Part shown: in pieces, positions 43,684 through 53,633 of the stretch | Layout: each line of letters begins with the position of its first letter | Position numbering within the stretch: position 1 is the stretch's first letter | Assembly: GCF_000819805.1 (NCBI RefSeq) | Contig: NZ_CDCE01000017.1 | Span: 1 to 64,000, forward strand | Source of the DNA: Aeromonas diversa CDC 2478-85 | Lineage (GTDB): Bacteria; Pseudomonadota; Gammaproteobacteria; Enterobacterales; Aeromonadaceae | Reading direction: 5' to 3' | DNA: 64,000 nucleotides | Position numbers and translations under genes: made by a program | The notes under the pieces: generated by a model | Told to the model about the DNA's origin: nothing | Databases searched by the model: none | The model's input: the letters and a program-made list of their open reading frames with translations, nothing else

Positions 43684-45177
43684 ATGCAGGAAAAGAATAA
43701 CTGGCTGGCCCTATTCGGGGTCGGCCTCGCCAGCTTCCTGGGCTGCGTCGACTTCACCATAGTCAACACGGCCCTGCCCGACATCCAGCAGCAGCTGGGA
43801 GGGAGCTTCACCCAGCTGCAATGGGTGATGAATATCTTCGTCATCGCCCTCTCCGCCGTGATGATCACCATGGGACGCATGGGGGACATATTGGGCCACC
43901 GTCGGATCTTCTACTCCGGGCTGTTGGTGTTCGCCCTGGCCTCCCTGCTGGCCGGCATGGCCGATAGCCTGCCGCTGCTGATCGCCGGCCGATTGTTCCA
44001 GGGGCTGGCCTGCGCCGTCTTGTTCACCAACTCCGGCGCCTTGGTGGCCCACGCCTTCCCCGCCTCGCAGCAGGGGCGGGCCCTCGGCATGCTGTTCGGC
44101 ATCAACGGCTTCGGCCTGGCCATCGGCCCCTTCCTGGGAGGGGTGATCGTCGCCTGGGCCGGCTGGCGCTGGGTGTTTCTGATCAACATCCCCATCGTCG
44201 CCCTCTCGATCCTGGTCTGCCTGCGGGCCCTGGGCTCGGGCCTGCACACCCCGGTCAAGACCCGCATCGACGTGATCGGCTCTGTGCTGCTCACCCTGCT
44301 GCTGGCCTGCGTGGCCCTGGTGTTCGTGCAGGGCGGCCAATGGGGTTGGGCGTCCGCGCCCACCCTGGCTCTGATCGCCCTGGCGGTGGGGCTGGCCCTG
44401 ACCTTCTACTGGGTCGAGCGCCGGGTCGAGCATCCCATACTGGATCTCGGCATACTGTCGCGCCGCCCCTTTTTCTGCTCCGCCGTCGCCAGTTTCACCC
44501 TGGGTGCCTTCTATTGCCTGGCCTTCTTCTTGATGCCCCTGTATCTGGATCTGGTGCTGGATCTCAAGGGGCTGATGCTGGGGGTCATGCTGCTGCCGAC
44601 CACGGCCGGTGTCGCCCTCATCTCCCCCTTCGTCGGCCGCTGGTGCGAACGCTGGGGCACCCGTCCCCTTATTCTGCTGGGGCTGGGCCTGTTCGTTGTG
44701 TCGGCCCTGATGCAGTCGGCCTTCGCCGTGCGCTCCGAGCCGGCCTTCGTGCTGCTGGCTTTCCTGGCCATGGGCCTGGGCTGGGGCTGCATCCTGAGTC
44801 CGTCCACCACGGCGGCCGTCATGTCGTTGCCCCGCGAATACACGGGGGCGGCGGTCGGCACCCTGGGCAGCGTGCAGAACATAGGGGGATCGCTGGGCCT
44901 GACCCTGGGCATCTACCTGTTCAACACCCGTTTCGCCGCTACCCTGAGCGGGGAGGCCACCCAGGGGCTGGACGGCATCGGCCAGTTGCCCGCGTCCCTG
45001 AGCCGCAGCCATGGGATCAGCCTGGACCAAGCCCATCTCCAGGTGCAGCACATGTTCCTCGGCGCCTACGGGGTGACCATGATTGCGCTGGCCGGTCTGT
45101 CCCTGCTCGCCATGTGCTACCTGGCGCTGCGCATGGAAAACCGCCGCGAGCATGTGGCGGTGGCCAGCCACCCCTGA
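43684..45177 (+). CDS. EmrB/QacA-type (DHA2) MFS exporter
   Basis: The 497-residue protein has 14 membrane helices. Drug-resistance MFS signatures include the motif D region LGCVDFTIVNTALPDIQQQLGG in helix 1 and GRMGDILGHRRIFYSGL (motif A) between helices 2 and 3. GINGFGLAIGPFLGGVIVAWAGWRWVFLINIP (motif C) lies in helix 5. It is an H+-driven exporter of unknown substrate. It begins about ten bases after the CDPS-like gene with AAGGAAAGAG in front, so the two are one transcript, and a diketopiperazine product is a possible cargo. Confidence 0.92.
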   Translation: MQEKNNWLALFGVGLASFLGCVDFTIVNTALPDIQQQLGGSFTQLQWVMNIFVIALSAVMITMGRMGDILGHRRIFYSGLLVFALASLLAGMADSLPLLIAGRLFQGLACAVLFTNSGALVAHAFPASQQGRALGMLFGINGFGLAIGPFLGGVIVAWAGWRWVFLINIPIVALSILVCLRALGSGLHTPVKTRIDVIGSVLLTLLLACVALVFVQGGQWGWASAPTLALIALAVGLALTFYWVERRVEHPILDLGILSRRPFFCSAVASFTLGAFYCLAFFLMPLYLDLVLDLKGLMLGVMLLPTTAGVALISPFVGRWCERWGTRPLILLGLGLFVVSALMQSAFAVRSEPAFVLLAFLAMGLGWGCILSPSTTAAVMSLPREYTGAAVGTLGSVQNIGGSLGLTLGIYLFNTRFAATLSGEATQGLDGIGQLPASLSRSHGISLDQAHLQVQHMFLGAYGVTMIALAGLSLLAMCYLALRMENRREHVAVASHP

Positions 45178-45188
45178 GCTGCGCGCAG

Positions 45189-45213
45189 CAAAAAGGCCCG
45201 TCAGGGCCTTTTT
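45189..45213. terminator. Bidirectional terminator between the MFS exporter and rarD
   Basis: An AAAAAGGCCC / GGGCCTTTTT stem with a four-base loop carries A and T runs on both sides, so it can end transcripts from either direction. Confidence 0.92.
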
Positions 45214-45229
45214 AGTTGGGTGTCGCGCC

Positions 45230-46132
45230 TTAGCGGGTGACGGGGGCTGTCGACTTGCGGCCGCTACGCAGCCCGTCGAGGCTAAACAGCACCAGGGCGC
45301 TCCAGATGCAGGCGAAGGTGACGGTCTTGTCGATGAGCAGGGGCTCGCCGTACTGGGTCACCGCCAGAATAAACATCAGGCTCGGCCCTATGTACTGGAA
45401 GAAGCCCAGGGTCGAGAGCTTGAGGCGGGTGGCGGCGGCGGTGAAGCAGAGCAGCGGCACCGTCGTCACCAGGCCGGCGGCGATCAGCAGCAGGTTGAGG
45501 CTGGCGGGGTTGGCGCCCAGGTGGCTGGTCGGGCTGTCGGCGATGCCCCACAGGTAGATGGCGGCGGCCGGCAACATGATCAGGGTCTCCAGCAGCAGGC
45601 CGGTGAGGGCGTCGAGGGCCAGTTTCTTGCGGATGAGACCGTAGAAGGCGAAGGTCGAAGCCAGCACTAGGGCGATCCAGGGCAATGAGCCGAAGGCCAC
45701 CAGCTGTACCACGACCCCGAGGGCGGCCAGGGCCACCGCGGCCCACTGCAGACGGCGCAGCCGCTCGCCGAGGAACCATAGCCCCAGCACCACGTTGAAC
45801 AGGGGGTTGATGTAGTAACCCAGGCTGGCATCGAGCATGTGGCCGTTGTTGATGGCCCAGATGAAGAGCAGCCAGTTGCCCCCGACCAGGGTCGAGGTGA
45901 GGGTGAGCAGCGCGAGCTGGCGCGGTCGCTTGAGCACCGCCTGTACCCGGGGCCACTGGCGCTTGAGCAGCACCAACACCAGCAGCAACACGAAGGACCA
46001 GATGACGCGGTGGGTCAGGATCTCGCCGGCGGGAACCTGGCTAATCAGCTTGAAGTAGATGGGGGCCAGACCCCACAGGGTGTAGGCCGAGAGGGCAAAG
46101 ATCACGCCCTGGCGCTGGGTAGGAGATTGCAT
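45230..46132 (-). CDS. rarD: RarD-family EamA transporter
   Basis: The 300-residue protein has ten predicted membrane helices. The RarD signature FALSAYTLWGLAPIYFKLISQVPAGEILTHRVIWSF opens it, and WAINNGHMLDASLGYYINPLFNVVLGLWFLGERL is a second conserved stretch. E. coli RarD is named for chloramphenicol sensitivity, but the natural substrate is not known. It belongs to the drug/metabolite transporter superfamily. It is a single gene. Confidence 0.92.
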   Translation of the reverse strand: MQSPTQRQGVIFALSAYTLWGLAPIYFKLISQVPAGEILTHRVIWSFVLLLVLVLLKRQWPRVQAVLKRPRQLALLTLTSTLVGGNWLLFIWAINNGHMLDASLGYYINPLFNVVLGLWFLGERLRRLQWAAVALAALGVVVQLVAFGSLPWIALVLASTFAFYGLIRKKLALDALTGLLLETLIMLPAAAIYLWGIADSPTSHLGANPASLNLLLIAAGLVTTVPLLCFTAAATRLKLSTLGFFQYIGPSLMFILAVTQYGEPLLIDKTVTFACIWSALVLFSLDGLRSGRKSTAPVTR

Positions 46133-46214
46133 GTGTGAGTGACGCCTTGTTGTTATCGGTGATGAAGATCACAAAACGTCAGTGTAGCGGGAGTGTTAAC
46201 CGGAAAGAAGGGGG

Positions 46215-46382
46215 TCAGCCGCCGCGACGGATATTGGTGACATCCTTGAGCAGCCAGAGCATCAGGGCGATGGCGGAGATCCAGGGGCCCCAGGTGACAT
46301 AGGCCTCACCCTGCCCGAATGCGTAGAAGAGCAGGGGCAGACCGATGACCAGAAACAGCACACTTCCCATGAAAAACAGCAT
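46215..46382 (-). CDS. Small two-helix membrane protein
   Basis: The 55-residue protein (from the in-frame ATG) has two hydrophobic helices, MLFFMGSVLFLVIGLPLLFYAFG and WGPWISAIALMLWLLKDV, and a basic tail ending NIRRGG. The frame also opens at an upstream GTG (46412), giving 65 residues. No ribosome site is clear for either. I recognise no family. Function is unknown. Confidence 0.45.
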   Translation of the reverse strand: MLFFMGSVLFLVIGLPLLFYAFGQGEAYVTWGPWISAIALMLWLLKDVTNIRRGG

Positions 46383-46455
46383 TTTTCTATTAAATATAAA
46401 GAGTTGCCACACTGATGATTATATCGATTGAGCCCCCTCTGGGAAGGGAAAAATG

Positions 46456-46480
46456 AAAAAAGGGGGATATCCCCCCTTTT
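46456..46480 (-). terminator. Terminator of puuC
   Basis: The stem AAAGGGGGATA / TATCCCCCCTTT is followed by a T-run when read leftwards, placing it at the end of the aldehyde dehydrogenase gene. Confidence 0.88.
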
Positions 46481-46507
46481 ATGGCCCTGGCGTCCTCTTC
46501 TGTGGTG

Positions 46508-48004
46508 CTAGTCGAGTTGAATCCAGGTGCTTTTCAGCTCGGTATACTTCTCGAGGGCGTGGAGGGACTTGTCGCGACCATTGCCCGACTGCTTGTAGCC
46601 GCCAAACGGCATGGTCATGTCGCCGCCGTCCCAGTTATTGACGAAGACGGTACCGGCGCGCAGGGCGCGTGAGCTCTTGATCGCCTTGTTGACGTCCGAG
46701 GTCCATACCGCCGCGGCGAGGCCATAACAGGTGTCGTTGCCGAGTTGGATCGCCTCTTCCAGGGTGTCGAAACCGGTGATGGCGAGCACGGGGCCGAAGA
46801 TCTCCTCGCGGAAGATGCGCATCCGGGGAGTCACGTCATCGAAGATGGTGGGTGTGATATAGAAGCCGCCGCTGTGCTGATGGCAACGTTCGCCCCCCAG
46901 CAGCAGGGTGGCGCCCTCCTCCTTACCCGAGGCGATGTAGCAGAGCACCTGCTCCATCTGCAGGCCGTCGACCATGGCGCCGATGCGGGTCTCCGGATCC
47001 AGCGGGTTCTGGCTCACCCACTCGCGGGCATACTCCACCACCCTGGCCACAAATTCGGCCTTGATGCTGTTTTGCACCAGCAGACGCGAGGCGGCGGTGC
47101 ACACCTCGCCCTGGTTATAGAAGATGGCGGCGGCGGCGGTGCGGGCGGCCAGCTCGAGGTCCGGTGCGTCGGCCAGCACTATATTGGGGCTCTTGCCACC
47201 GCACTCCATAAAGGCGCGCTTGAGGTTGGACTTGCCCGAGCATTCCACCAGGTGTTTGCCGATCCGGGTCGAGCCGGTGAAGGTGATGCAGTCGACATCC
47301 ATGTGCATGGCCAGCGCCTCACCCACAGTGTGGCCAAAGCCCGGCAGCACGTTGAAGACGCCGTCGGGGATCCCTGCCTCCTTGGCCAGCCCGGCGATGC
47401 GGATGGCGGTGAGGGGGGATTTCTCCGAGGGCTTGAGGATCACCGAGTTGCCGGTGGCCAGTGCCGGCCCGAGCTTCCAGCAGGCCATCACCAGGGGGAA
47501 GTTCCACGGCACTATGGCGGCGACTATGCCCAGCGGCTCGCGGGTCACCAGGGCCAGGGCCCCCTCTTCGACCGGCGCCACCTCGTCGTAGATCTTGTCG
47601 ATCGCCTCGCCGTTCCAGGCGATACAGTTGGCGGCGGCCGGGGCGTCGTAGCTGATGGCGTCACCTATGGGTTTACCCATGTCGAGGGATTCGAGCAGGG
47701 CGAGCTCTTCCACGTGCTCACGCATCAGGGCGGCGAAGCGCTGCAGCACCAGCTTGCGCTGCTTGGGCGACTGACCTGCCCAGCGGCGATCGTCGAAGGC
47801 GCGGCGGGCGGCCTGCACTGCCCGCTCGGCATCCATGGCGTCACAGGCGGCCACCTTGGCCAGCAGGCGACCGTTGGCCGGATTGATGCAGTCGAGAGTG
47901 GCGCCCGAGCTGGCGTCAACATAAGCGCCGTCAATGAAGGCGCGGGCCTCGATCTTCAGGGTGGCGGCGCGTTGTTCCCAGTCGGCCAGGGTGAGGGTGG
48001 TCAT
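46508..48004 (-). CDS. puuC: Aldehyde dehydrogenase of polyamine catabolism (PuuC/KauB type)
   Basis: The 498-residue NAD(P)+-dependent dehydrogenase has the ALDH motifs VPWNFPLVMACWKLGPALATGNSVILKPSEKSPLTA, FMECGGKSPNIVL and the catalytic Cys in NQGEVCTAASRLL. E. coli PuuC oxidises gamma-glutamyl-gamma-aminobutyraldehyde, and Pseudomonas KauB acts on related aminoaldehydes. Context fits, because puuR and aminotransferase genes for polyamine and beta-alanine use are adjacent. It reads in the same direction as puuR, 94 bases downstream of it. Confidence 0.92.
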   Translation of the reverse strand: MTTLTLADWEQRAATLKIEARAFIDGAYVDASSGATLDCINPANGRLLAKVAACDAMDAERAVQAARRAFDDRRWAGQSPKQRKLVLQRFAALMREHVEELALLESLDMGKPIGDAISYDAPAAANCIAWNGEAIDKIYDEVAPVEEGALALVTREPLGIVAAIVPWNFPLVMACWKLGPALATGNSVILKPSEKSPLTAIRIAGLAKEAGIPDGVFNVLPGFGHTVGEALAMHMDVDCITFTGSTRIGKHLVECSGKSNLKRAFMECGGKSPNIVLADAPDLELAARTAAAAIFYNQGEVCTAASRLLVQNSIKAEFVARVVEYAREWVSQNPLDPETRIGAMVDGLQMEQVLCYIASGKEEGATLLLGGERCHQHSGGFYITPTIFDDVTPRMRIFREEIFGPVLAITGFDTLEEAIQLGNDTCYGLAAAVWTSDVNKAIKSSRALRAGTVFVNNWDGGDMTMPFGGYKQSGNGRDKSLHALEKYTELKSTWIQLD

Positions 48005-48097
48005 GTTCGCTCCTTGAACGGGTGGCTCACGATTGCATCACTATGCTAAACATCCATGGCGAAGTAAATCGTGGTTGTAACAATTTCTTAAACACTA

Positions 48098-48640
48098 TTA
48101 GAAGCTGGCCGGGCTGTTGGCCGAGATCAGCACGCACTCCTGATCCCCGGCGTTGCGAAAACGGTGCGGAGTGCGGCTATCGAAGTAGTAGCCATCCCCG
48201 GGTTGCAGCAGATAGACCTGCTCTCCCACCGTGACCTCGGCGTTGCCGGCGATGACGATGCCGCACTCTTCACCCTCATGGCTCAGCATCTCGGCGCCGG
48301 TATCGGCTCCGGGGGGCAATATCTCCTTGAGCATACCGATGGTGCGGTTGGCACGGCTATGGCCTACCAGGCGGTAGCTGATGGGGTGGGAGCCGAGATC
48401 GGGCATCTCGTCGGCGCGAAAGATCACCTCGGTATCCATCTCTGTCTCGTCGGTGAAGAAGTTGGCCAGCGACATGGGGATCCCCTCCAGCACCTTGCGC
48501 AGGGAGGCGACCGAGGGGCTGACCTGATTCTTCTCTATCTGGGAGATGAAGCCGTTGGTTACTCCCGAGCGCTTGGCCAACTCGCGCTGGGAGAGCCCAG
48601 CCCTGGTGCGTACCGCCTTGAGGCGATTGCCGATATCCAT
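48098..48640 (-). CDS. puuR: PuuR-type XRE-cupin repressor
   Basis: The 180-residue protein has an N-terminal XRE helix-turn-helix (IGNRLKAVRTRAGLSQRELAKRSGVTNGFISQIEKNQVSPSVASLRKVL) and a C-terminal cupin (HEGEECGIVIAGNAEVTVGEQVYLLQPGDGYYFDSRTPHRFRNAG). E. coli PuuR represses putrescine catabolism and is relieved by putrescine. It is divergent from the bauA-like gene and cooriented with puuC, so both arms are likely targets. Confidence 0.92.
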   Translation of the reverse strand: MDIGNRLKAVRTRAGLSQRELAKRSGVTNGFISQIEKNQVSPSVASLRKVLEGIPMSLANFFTDETEMDTEVIFRADEMPDLGSHPISYRLVGHSRANRTIGMLKEILPPGADTGAEMLSHEGEECGIVIAGNAEVTVGEQVYLLQPGDGYYFDSRTPHRFRNAGDQECVLISANSPASF

Positions 48641-48765
48641 CGATTGAGACTCCCTCTGTTGCTTTGCTGTTTACTATTGTTGTATTTGTGTTAATTATCT
48701 TATACCACCCGCATGGGTAGGAACCAATAAGTCGGGGGCGAATCTTCTCCCCTTTTTCAGGCTTC

Positions 48766-48810
48766 AGGTGTTTAATTTAATACCCGCTAGTTGCAGATAA
48801 CTAAACACCT
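48766..48810. promoter_or_regulatory. 9-bp inverted repeat in the puuR/bauA divergent promoter
   Basis: AGGTGTTTA at 48766-48774 and its exact reverse complement TAAACACCT at 48802-48810 are separated by 27 bases, centred in the region between the divergent genes. Similar TAAACAC-like elements occur at 48046 and 48089, next to puuC. The repeat could be a PuuR operator pair or a looping site. Confidence 0.5.
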
Positions 48811-48825
48811 TAGGACGAGGTGATC

Positions 48826-50157
48826 ATGAAACCTGTTAACGAGATACAGACGCCCCAGGATCTCTCCGCCTTCTGGATGCCTTTCACCGCCAACCAGCAG
48901 TTCAAGGCGGCGCCACGCATCCTCTCGTCGGCGAAGGGAGTGCATTATTACTCAGAGGACGGTCGCAAGATACTGGATGGCACCGCCGGCCTCTGGTGCT
49001 GCAATGCCGGCCACGGTCGTCGGGAGATCGCTGAGGCCGTATCGGCCCAGATCGGCCATCTCGACTTCGCACCGACGTTCCAGATGGGGCATCCGCTGCC
49101 GTTCGAGCTGGCCGATCGGCTGGTGGAGATAGCGCCGCCCGGCTTCAAGCACGTCTTCTATACCAACTCGGGATCCGAGTCGGTCGATACGGCCCTCAAG
49201 ATCGCCCTGGCCTGGCAGCGGGCTCGCGGTGAGGGGACCCGCACCCGCCTCATCGGCCGCGAGCGCGGCTACCACGGGGTGGGCTTTGGCGGCATCTCGG
49301 TCGGCGGCATTCCGGGCAACCGCAAGTGGTTCGGCTCACTGCTGCCGGGGGTCGATCACCTGCCGCACACCCTCGACATCGCCCGCAACGCCTTCACCCG
49401 TGGCCTGCCAAACGAGTGCCCGGTGCTTGCCGATGAGCTGGAGAAGCTGGTGTTTCTGCACGATGCCAGCAACATTGCCGCCGTCATCGTTGAGCCTATC
49501 GCAGGCAGCACAGGCGTCATCATGCCGCCCAAGGGTTACCTCAAGCGGCTGCGCGAGATCTGCACCAAGCACGGTATTCTGCTCATCTTCGACGAGGTGA
49601 TCACCGGCTTCGGCCGCCTCGGCTCGCCGTTTGCCGCCCAGGAGTTCGACGTGCAGCCGGACATGATCACCTGCGCCAAGGGGCTCACCAACGGAGCCAT
49701 CCCCATGGGGGCTGTGCTGGTGCAGGGGCACATCTACGACGACATGATGGCGGCCGGCAAGGGGGCCATCGAGCTGTTCCACGGTTACACCTACTCGGGC
49801 CACCCGGTGGCGGCGGCGGCGGGGTTGGCGACCCTGGAGATCTACCGGCAGGAGCAACTGCTGACCCGGGCGCGCGACATGGCGGGCTACTGGGAGGAGG
49901 CGGTACACGCCCTGCGCGGCTGCAAGCACGTCAAAGACATTCGCAACTACGGTCTGGTGGCGGGGATCGAGCTCGAGCCCATGGTCGGAGCGCCTGGCAA
50001 GCGCGCCTATGAGGTGTTTGTACGCTGCTTTGAGAAGGGGGCACTGATCCGGGTCACCGGCGACATCATCGCCCTCTCGCCGCCCCTCATCATAGAGCGC
50101 GAGCACATCGATCAGCTGTTCAACCTGCTACAGGACACCCTGCAGGCCCAGGCCTGA
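48826..50157 (+). CDS. bauA: Omega-amino acid:pyruvate aminotransferase (BauA-like)
   Basis: The 443-residue class III aminotransferase has the PLP lysine in DMITCAKGLTNGAIPMGAVLV and the typical IFDEVITGFGRLGSPFAAQEF region. The sequence (SAFWMPFTANQQFKAAPRIL, GRKILDGTAGLWCCNAGHGR) matches the beta-alanine:pyruvate group. Pseudomonas BauA acts on beta-alanine, a product of spermidine breakdown. ATG is chosen because GGACGAGG lies just upstream; an earlier GTG is possible. The next gene, a malonate-semialdehyde dehydrogenase, is the expected partner. Confidence 0.9.
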   Translation: MKPVNEIQTPQDLSAFWMPFTANQQFKAAPRILSSAKGVHYYSEDGRKILDGTAGLWCCNAGHGRREIAEAVSAQIGHLDFAPTFQMGHPLPFELADRLVEIAPPGFKHVFYTNSGSESVDTALKIALAWQRARGEGTRTRLIGRERGYHGVGFGGISVGGIPGNRKWFGSLLPGVDHLPHTLDIARNAFTRGLPNECPVLADELEKLVFLHDASNIAAVIVEPIAGSTGVIMPPKGYLKRLREICTKHGILLIFDEVITGFGRLGSPFAAQEFDVQPDMITCAKGLTNGAIPMGAVLVQGHIYDDMMAAGKGAIELFHGYTYSGHPVAAAAGLATLEIYRQEQLLTRARDMAGYWEEAVHALRGCKHVKDIRNYGLVAGIELEPMVGAPGKRAYEVFVRCFEKGALIRVTGDIIALSPPLIIEREHIDQLFNLLQDTLQAQA

Positions 50158-50172
50158 CATCACGGAGGATGC

Positions 50173-51666
<1,494 letters not shown>

Positions 51667-51683
51667 AACAAGGAGCGTATCGG

Positions 51684-52415
51684 ATGAAATTGGGGATCCT
51701 CGACTGTGACCGGCTCGATGCCGACTATGCCGAACGTTTCGGCCGCGTCTATTCGGAGATGTTCATCGCCGGATTCCGGGCCCTGCAGCCTGATCTGACT
51801 TTCTCGGTCTGGGCCGCCTGCGATGGCGAGCTGCCCGGGGATCTCCACGAATGCGATGCCTGGCTCATCACAGGGTCGCGTCACGATGCCTACAGTGATC
51901 TGCCCTGGGTGGTGGTCCTGCGCGAGTGGATAGTGCGGGCCGACGCCGCCGGGGTGCCCCTGGCCGGTGTCTGCTTTGGCCACCAGGCCATCGCCCAGGC
52001 GCTCGGCGGGGCGGTGAACAAGTCGGCCAAGGGGTGGGGGCTCGGGGTCGCCGTCAATCCGGTGCTGGCCGAGCGCGACTGGATGGTGCCGAACGTGCCG
52101 CAGATCCGGGTCCTGGCGAGTCATCAGGATCAGGTGGAGTCTCTGCCGCCGGGTGCGCTGCGCCTGGCGGGCAACGATTTTTGCCCCAACTTCATGTTCC
52201 AGCACGGGGAGCACGTGGTGGCCATCCAGGGGCATCCCGAGTTCTCGGTGGAGTACGACCGCGCCCTCATCGAGAAGCGTCGCGAGAGCCTCGGCGAGGC
52301 ACGTTATCAGGCCTGCCTCGCGACCCTGGAGCAGGGGGTCGACTCGACCCTGGTGCTGCGCTGGATCCTGCAGTTTCTCGGCCTGCTGACCCCGGTCGGA
52401 GTGGGGCTCTTGTGA
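51684..52415 (+). CDS. Class I glutamine amidotransferase (GMPS-like)
   Basis: The 243-residue protein has the Cys-His-Glu triad of class I amidotransferases: the nucleophile in GVCFGHQAIAQALGG, and QGHPEFSVEYDRALI supplying His and Glu. It lacks a synthetase domain. In polyamine operons a PuuD gamma-glutamyl hydrolase is expected; this one is of the stand-alone GMP-synthase-like type and could do the same job of removing glutamyl groups. AGGAG lies before the ATG. It is the third gene of the bauA-bauC transcript. Confidence 0.8.
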   Translation: MKLGILDCDRLDADYAERFGRVYSEMFIAGFRALQPDLTFSVWAACDGELPGDLHECDAWLITGSRHDAYSDLPWVVVLREWIVRADAAGVPLAGVCFGHQAIAQALGGAVNKSAKGWGLGVAVNPVLAERDWMVPNVPQIRVLASHQDQVESLPPGALRLAGNDFCPNFMFQHGEHVVAIQGHPEFSVEYDRALIEKRRESLGEARYQACLATLEQGVDSTLVLRWILQFLGLLTPVGVGLL

Positions 52416-52505
52416 AGCGGTTTGTCACTAAACCGGGCCGAATGCTAGATTCTTTAGGAAAATGAAGGAACAAGCGGCGATTGGCCCGGCCCCTGATGGT
52501 AAACT

Positions 52506-52531
52506 GGCCGCCCTTCGGGGCGGCCATTTCC
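52506..52531 (+). terminator. Terminator of the bauA-bauC-amidotransferase operon
   Basis: An 8-bp stem GGCCGCCC / GGGCGGCC with a stable TTCG tetraloop is followed by ATTTCCTT. The CysB-like gene starts 46 bases later. Confidence 0.8.
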
Positions 52532-52577
52532 TTCGGGTGGGTCGCCCGACGAGACCCCAGCCAGCGAGGGAAGAGCC

Positions 52578-53549
52578 TTGAAATTGCAGCAGTTGAAGTA
52601 CTTGATCGCGATCCGGGACCACAATCTCAACGTCTCGGCCGCCTCCGAGGCGCTCTATACCAGCCAGCCTGGCGTCAGCAAACAGATCGGTCTGCTCGAG
52701 GGAGAGCTGGGCGTGCGTATCTTCGAGCGGCGTGGCAAGCACCTGCACCGCATCACGCCGGTGGGAGAGGAGATCATCAAGTGTGCCGAGGCGATGCTCA
52801 ACATAGAGAGCAAGATCAAGGCGATCTCCCGCGAGTATCTCGACCCGACGGTGGGGACCCTCAACATCCACACCACCCACACCATAGCCCGCCACCTGCT
52901 GCCGAAATCGGTCACCTACTTCACCAAGAAGTACCCCAAGATCTCGTTCCACCTGCACCCCGTGATGTCGGCCAGCAAGGATCAGATCAGCAAGGGTTAT
53001 TCAGACTTCTCCATCGTCGCCCACGAGATCGGCTTCGATAAGGATCTCATCGTGCTGCCGGCCTATCTGTGGACCCTCTCCCTGGTGGTGCCCAAGGAGC
53101 ACCCCTTGGCCCGGGTGAAGCGACCGAGCCTGGAGCAGCTCTGCCAGTACCCCATCCTCAGCTACGAGAGCGGGGCGACCGGGCGCAAGGTGCAGGACGA
53201 GGCATTCGAGGCCGCCGGTCTTACCCCCAACTACTACATGACGGTGATGGATGCCGGTGTCATCAAGCGTTACGTCGAACTGGGGTTCGGTATCGGCATC
53301 ATCTCTTCCCTGGTGGCCAACGACACCGACGCCCCGGATCTGGTGGCCATCAACCTGGAGCACCTCTTCACTCCCTGTCCGGCCTATCTCTGCTTTAGCA
53401 AGAGCATACTGCTGCAAAACTACATGTACGACTTCATCACCACCTTCTCGCCCCACCTCACCAAGGAGGTGATCCAGAACGTGATGCAGCAGCCCACCCA
53501 GGCCCGCATCGACGAGCTATTCCAGGAGGTGGTACTGCCCGTCTATTGA
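52578..53549 (+). CDS. cysB: CysB-family LysR-type regulator
   Basis: The 323-residue protein matches CysB in length and sequence: MKLQQLKYLIAIRDHNLNVSAASEALYTSQPGVSKQIGLLE at the N terminus, and the ESGATGRKVQDEAFEAAGLTPNYYMTVMDAGVIKRYVELGFGIGIISS sensor region. CysB activates sulfur assimilation when N-acetylserine is present. The start is TTG, with GAGGGAAGAG just before it. Being next to the polyamine locus, it might be a Cbl-like paralogue instead of the global CysB. Confidence 0.85.
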   Translation: MKLQQLKYLIAIRDHNLNVSAASEALYTSQPGVSKQIGLLEGELGVRIFERRGKHLHRITPVGEEIIKCAEAMLNIESKIKAISREYLDPTVGTLNIHTTHTIARHLLPKSVTYFTKKYPKISFHLHPVMSASKDQISKGYSDFSIVAHEIGFDKDLIVLPAYLWTLSLVVPKEHPLARVKRPSLEQLCQYPILSYESGATGRKVQDEAFEAAGLTPNYYMTVMDAGVIKRYVELGFGIGIISSLVANDTDAPDLVAINLEHLFTPCPAYLCFSKSILLQNYMYDFITTFSPHLTKEVIQNVMQQPTQARIDELFQEVVLPVY

Positions 53550-53633
53550 TCCCGATCGCGCCGTCTCCTCTTGCTGCTTGTGGGGCGGCGCACCCTGCGC
53601 TCTACTGAGTCTCCACCCTGCGAGAGATCCTCC

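Noticed and set aside
43711..45171. A long reverse-strand open frame covering nearly the whole MFS exporter gene
   Set aside because: It is rich in Gln, His and Gly and has no family resemblance. It is the antisense shadow of a GC-rich membrane-protein gene. The same holds for long antisense frames over ilvD, ilvG, the LtaS-like gene and puuC.
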